From positions 3,236,713 to 3,264,258 of the forward strand of contig BFEA01000020.1 of assembly GCA_003427395.1 (NCBI GenBank): a DNA stretch of 27,546 nt, in the 5' to 3' direction. The translations under genes were made by a program, and so were the position numbers. This DNA is from Chara braunii. Taxonomy: Eukaryota; Streptophyta; Charophyceae; Charales; Characeae. The notes beneath the pieces are model-generated. The model was given only the letters and a program-made list of their open reading frames with translations, was not told the DNA's origin and ran no database searches. Each line of letters starts with the position of its first letter. Position 1 is the stretch's first letter. Of this stretch, positions 27,246 through 27,546 are shown piece after piece.

Positions 27246-27546
27246 AGTCTCCGAACCAACCGTCCCGCTCAATGTTGTTGCTGACCAAACTCTAGTCGTC
27301 TCTGCAAGACCGGATTCCGAAACAAGAGACCAGGCACACCAGTAAATACCACATTCATACCAGCACCCAGGATCGCCAAAGGCACCAGCATGTACCAGTT
27401 CCTCGCATTATATCACTTGTTCTTTGTGCATAACCATCACCTCTTCTTCTCAAAGAGGTCGACCCATTGACTGTGCTCCACCCCCCCGGAGCCCATGCAT
27501 AGCCCGTCTGCCCCCAACGTCATCCCTCTCTCTCTCTCTCTCTCTC
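27246..27546 (-). promoter_or_regulatory. Upstream region of the DCD gene
   Basis: Contains the presumed 5' UTR and perhaps promoter. The frame of exon 1 stays open upstream, and the minus strand shows an acceptor-like GGTCTTGCAG ending at 27302, so a further 5' exon or a 5' UTR intron is possible. A (GA)n tract on the gene strand (CT on +, about 27525-27546) lies some 280-300 bases upstream of the ATG. GA-rich tracts of this kind are common in plant promoters and 5' leaders, but a regulatory role here is inference. Confidence 0.4.

Overview
This window looks like nuclear DNA of a streptophyte plant or charophyte alga with a large, repeat-rich genome. Three things point there: a DCD (development and cell death) domain gene, a plant-restricted family; an LTR retrotransposon whose primer-binding site matches the initiator tRNA-Met type common in plants (TGGTATCGGAGCC); and large amounts of (CT)n/(GA)n/(GT)n microsatellite with nested tandem repeats. 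A Chara-like alga would fit the repeat load and the very long intron, but that is inference. No bacterial gene organisation, rRNA, tRNA or CRISPR array was found.

Layout. 1-412: foldback (hairpin) repeats; a relative lies at 6288-6492. 603-3056 and 5340-5850: a tandem array built from a 150-350 bp composite unit with a (CT)n core and a conserved 'GGTCAGATATCAAACTGATC' segment. 3057-5070: inverted and purine-rich low-complexity DNA carrying two further dispersed repeat families. 6494-8538: short tandem duplications, one with an N exactly at its junction. 8539-14777: a decayed Ty3/gypsy LTR element on the + strand (5' LTR, PBS, frame-broken integrase, 162-bp triplication, interrupted 3' LTR). 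14778-17940: mostly unrecognised sequence with small duplications, a 26-bp minisatellite and a C24 tract.

17949-27245 (minus strand) holds the only host gene I can support. Exon 1 (27245-25959) encodes a low-complexity N-terminal region and the first part of a DCD domain. Exon 2 (18065-17949) encodes the second part of the same domain. The exons join in phase 0 across a GT-AG intron of 7,893 bp. The intron contains a 'CATGGAAATATACACTGCC' repeat cluster, a gypsy reverse transcriptase/RNase H fragment and several tandem duplications. A good splice donor after exon 2 implies at least one more exon at lower coordinates, which I could not find.

Most long open frames in the window are products of microsatellite translation (Leu-Ser, Arg-Glu and Gly-Arg runs) and are not genes. 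The notable content is a split gene plus an unusually rich set of locally amplified repeat families, not a multi-gene pathway.
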